DNA from: an uncultured Collinsella sp.
GTDB taxonomy: Bacteria > Actinomycetota > Coriobacteriia > Coriobacteriales > Coriobacteriaceae
Direction of reading: 5' to 3'
NCBI GenBank assembly: GCA_900553475.1
Contig: USEF01000100.1
Location: 1 to 6,180 of the forward strand
Length of the DNA: 6,180 bases
Part shown: one piece after another, positions 5,114 to 6,180 of the stretch
How positions within the stretch are numbered: position 1 is the first letter of the stretch
Layout of the letters: each line of letters begins with the position of its first letter
Made by a program: the position numbers and the translations under genes
Notes under the pieces: generated by a model
What the model was told of the DNA's origin: nothing
Database searches by the model: none
The model's input: the letters and a program-made list of their open reading frames with translations, nothing else

Positions 5114-6133
5114 ATGAGTGAATCGACTGCGGTGGAGGCGCCGGCGGCAAAGGAGCCGTTCTTTAAGATGTCCTCCATCCCGGGTGCCAATATTTTGGTG
5201 CCGCTTTTGCTGGGCTGCCTGCTCAACACGCTATTCCCCGACCTGTTCAAAACGCTCGGCAGCTTTACGCTTGGTATGACCCAGCAGGGCGCAGGCCCGC
5301 TCGTGGGCGCTTTTTTGCTCATCGTCGGTACGACGATTTCGTTTAAGAGTGCTCCTGCCGCCGCTGCACGCGGCGCCATCATCATCGCCGTCAAGCAGAT
5401 CGTGGTCGTTGCCGTGTCGCTGCTCATCCTTTATGTGTTCAACGACAACCTGTTTGGCATCTCTGCTATGGTGATGCTGGCGGCTTGCACCGGCGCCAAC
5501 AACGCTATGTACGCTGGTCTGATGGGCACCATGGGCAATGAGGCCGAGCGTGGCGCCGTCGCCATCACCACGCTGGTTGTCGGCCCTCCGGTCACGATGA
5601 TCGTGCTCGGCGCTGCCGGTCAGGCTCCGATCGGCTGGTCGCTCGTGGGCGCCATCCTACCGATCGTCGTCGGCATTATTCTGGGCAACCTGTTCCCCAG
5701 CTTTAAGAAGATGATGGCACCGGCACTTTCCGCCGTCATCGTGCTCGTCTTCTTTGCCATGGGCTCGACCATGACCTTTGGCCAGCTCATTAATGGCGGT
5801 CTCCCCGGTATTCTGCTCGGCGTGATCTGCTCGGTGGTCTTTGCAATTCCCGTTATCGCGGTCGATAAGCTCACGGGCGGTACGGGTGTCGCAGGTGCGG
5901 CCATTTCGAGCTGCGCCGGAGCCAATGTGGCCACGCCTGCTGCCATGGCAAGCGTCAACGAGGCCTTGTATGGCGGTGCGGTGCTCGCGACGGCTACGGC
6001 ACAGGTTGCTGCCTGCGCAATCGTGACGGCTATTTTGACCCCGCTGGTCACCAGCTGGTGCTACAAGCATTTTGAGGGCCAGGGCAACGGCGATAGCAAG
6101 ACAACGACCGACAAGGCCGCCGCAGCCGCCTAA
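5114..6133 (+). CDS. kdgT: 2-keto-3-deoxygluconate permease (KdgT family)
   Basis: A 339-residue, very hydrophobic protein with about ten membrane segments, near the length of E. coli KdgT. I recognise the family from IPGANILVPLLLG (22-34), GSFTLGM shortly after, the middle GPPVTMIVLGAAG, and the conserved TGVAGAAISSCAGANVATP (257-275). These match KdgT motifs such as IPGGMMLVPLFLG and GTAGIAASSSAGAAVATP from memory. KdgT imports 2-keto-3-deoxygluconate, a product of pectin and uronate breakdown, by proton symport across the cytoplasmic membrane. The exact substrate here is inferred from family. Compared with E. coli KdgT it has a longer hydrophilic N-terminus (about 18 residues) and a Thr/Lys/Ala-rich C-terminal tail. 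It follows the SDR gene by 108 nt with a terminator between. No KDG kinase, KDPG aldolase or KduI gene is in the window. Confidence 0.85.
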   Translation: MSESTAVEAPAAKEPFFKMSSIPGANILVPLLLGCLLNTLFPDLFKTLGSFTLGMTQQGAGPLVGAFLLIVGTTISFKSAPAAAARGAIIIAVKQIVVVAVSLLILYVFNDNLFGISAMVMLAACTGANNAMYAGLMGTMGNEAERGAVAITTLVVGPPVTMIVLGAAGQAPIGWSLVGAILPIVVGIILGNLFPSFKKMMAPALSAVIVLVFFAMGSTMTFGQLINGGLPGILLGVICSVVFAIPVIAVDKLTGGTGVAGAAISSCAGANVATPAAMASVNEALYGGAVLATATAQVAACAIVTAILTPLVTSWCYKHFEGQGNGDSKTTTDKAAAAA

Positions 6134-6180
6134 TGCCAAGCGGCAATCAAAGCTAAAAACTAGCTACGCCACAGGGCGGC
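6134..6180. other. Short non-coding end of window
   Basis: The 47 bases after the kdgT-like stop hold only a 5-bp inverted repeat, AGCTA/TAGCT (6151-6155 and 6161-6165), without a following T tract. This is too weak to call a terminator. The real end of the transcript may lie beyond the window. Confidence 0.4.

Noticed and set aside
6151..6165. AGCTA/TAGCT hairpin after the kdgT-like gene as a terminator
   Set aside because: The stem is only 5 bp, A/T-rich, and has no T tract after it.
1..6180. Mobile element, CRISPR array, tRNA or novel defence system
   Set aside because: No transposase, integrase, regularly spaced repeats, tRNA-like cloverleaf or defence-type protein was seen; all five genes fall into known families.

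Overview
The window (about 60% G+C by eye, densely coded) reads as chromosomal sequence from a high-G+C gut Actinomycetota. I judge a Coriobacteriia member such as Collinsella most likely, from gene style, SD-led starts, GTG starts and protein character. This is recognition rather than proof, because no rRNA or marker gene is present. Five protein genes are visible. I see no tRNA, rRNA, CRISPR array, transposase or phage gene.

Left part (1-4003, minus strand): a tightly packed three-gene operon read right to left. A MarR-type regulator (3554-4003, GTG start) overlaps by 4 nt (GTGA) a 789-residue ABC exporter half (1188-3557, GTG start). That gene overlaps by 1 nt (TAATG) a second ABC exporter half, which runs off the left edge (1-1188, only its N-terminal 396 codons). 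The first half has a degenerate ATPase site (Asp for the catalytic Glu, Gln for the switch His), as expected for one subunit of a heterodimeric multidrug-type exporter. It also carries an unusual insertion of about 200 residues between TM1 and TM2. The visible part of the second half holds all the membrane segments; its ATPase domain lies outside the window.

Middle (4004-4255): a 252-bp AT-rich divergent intergenic region. It holds a near-perfect 15-bp inverted repeat that includes the marR start codon, smaller dyads, and candidate promoters on both strands.

Right part (4256-6133, plus strand): a classical short-chain dehydrogenase/reductase, then a probable intrinsic terminator, then a KdgT-family 2-keto-3-deoxygluconate permease. 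The pair suggests sugar-acid (uronate/pectin breakdown product) use, but the terminator means they may be transcribed separately.

The points most worth a second look are an abrupt codon-usage switch inside the truncated ABC gene at about 792-859 (recombination or assembly join), the inverted repeat at the marR start, and the extracellular insertion in the ABC subunit. I did not find a convincing undescribed system.
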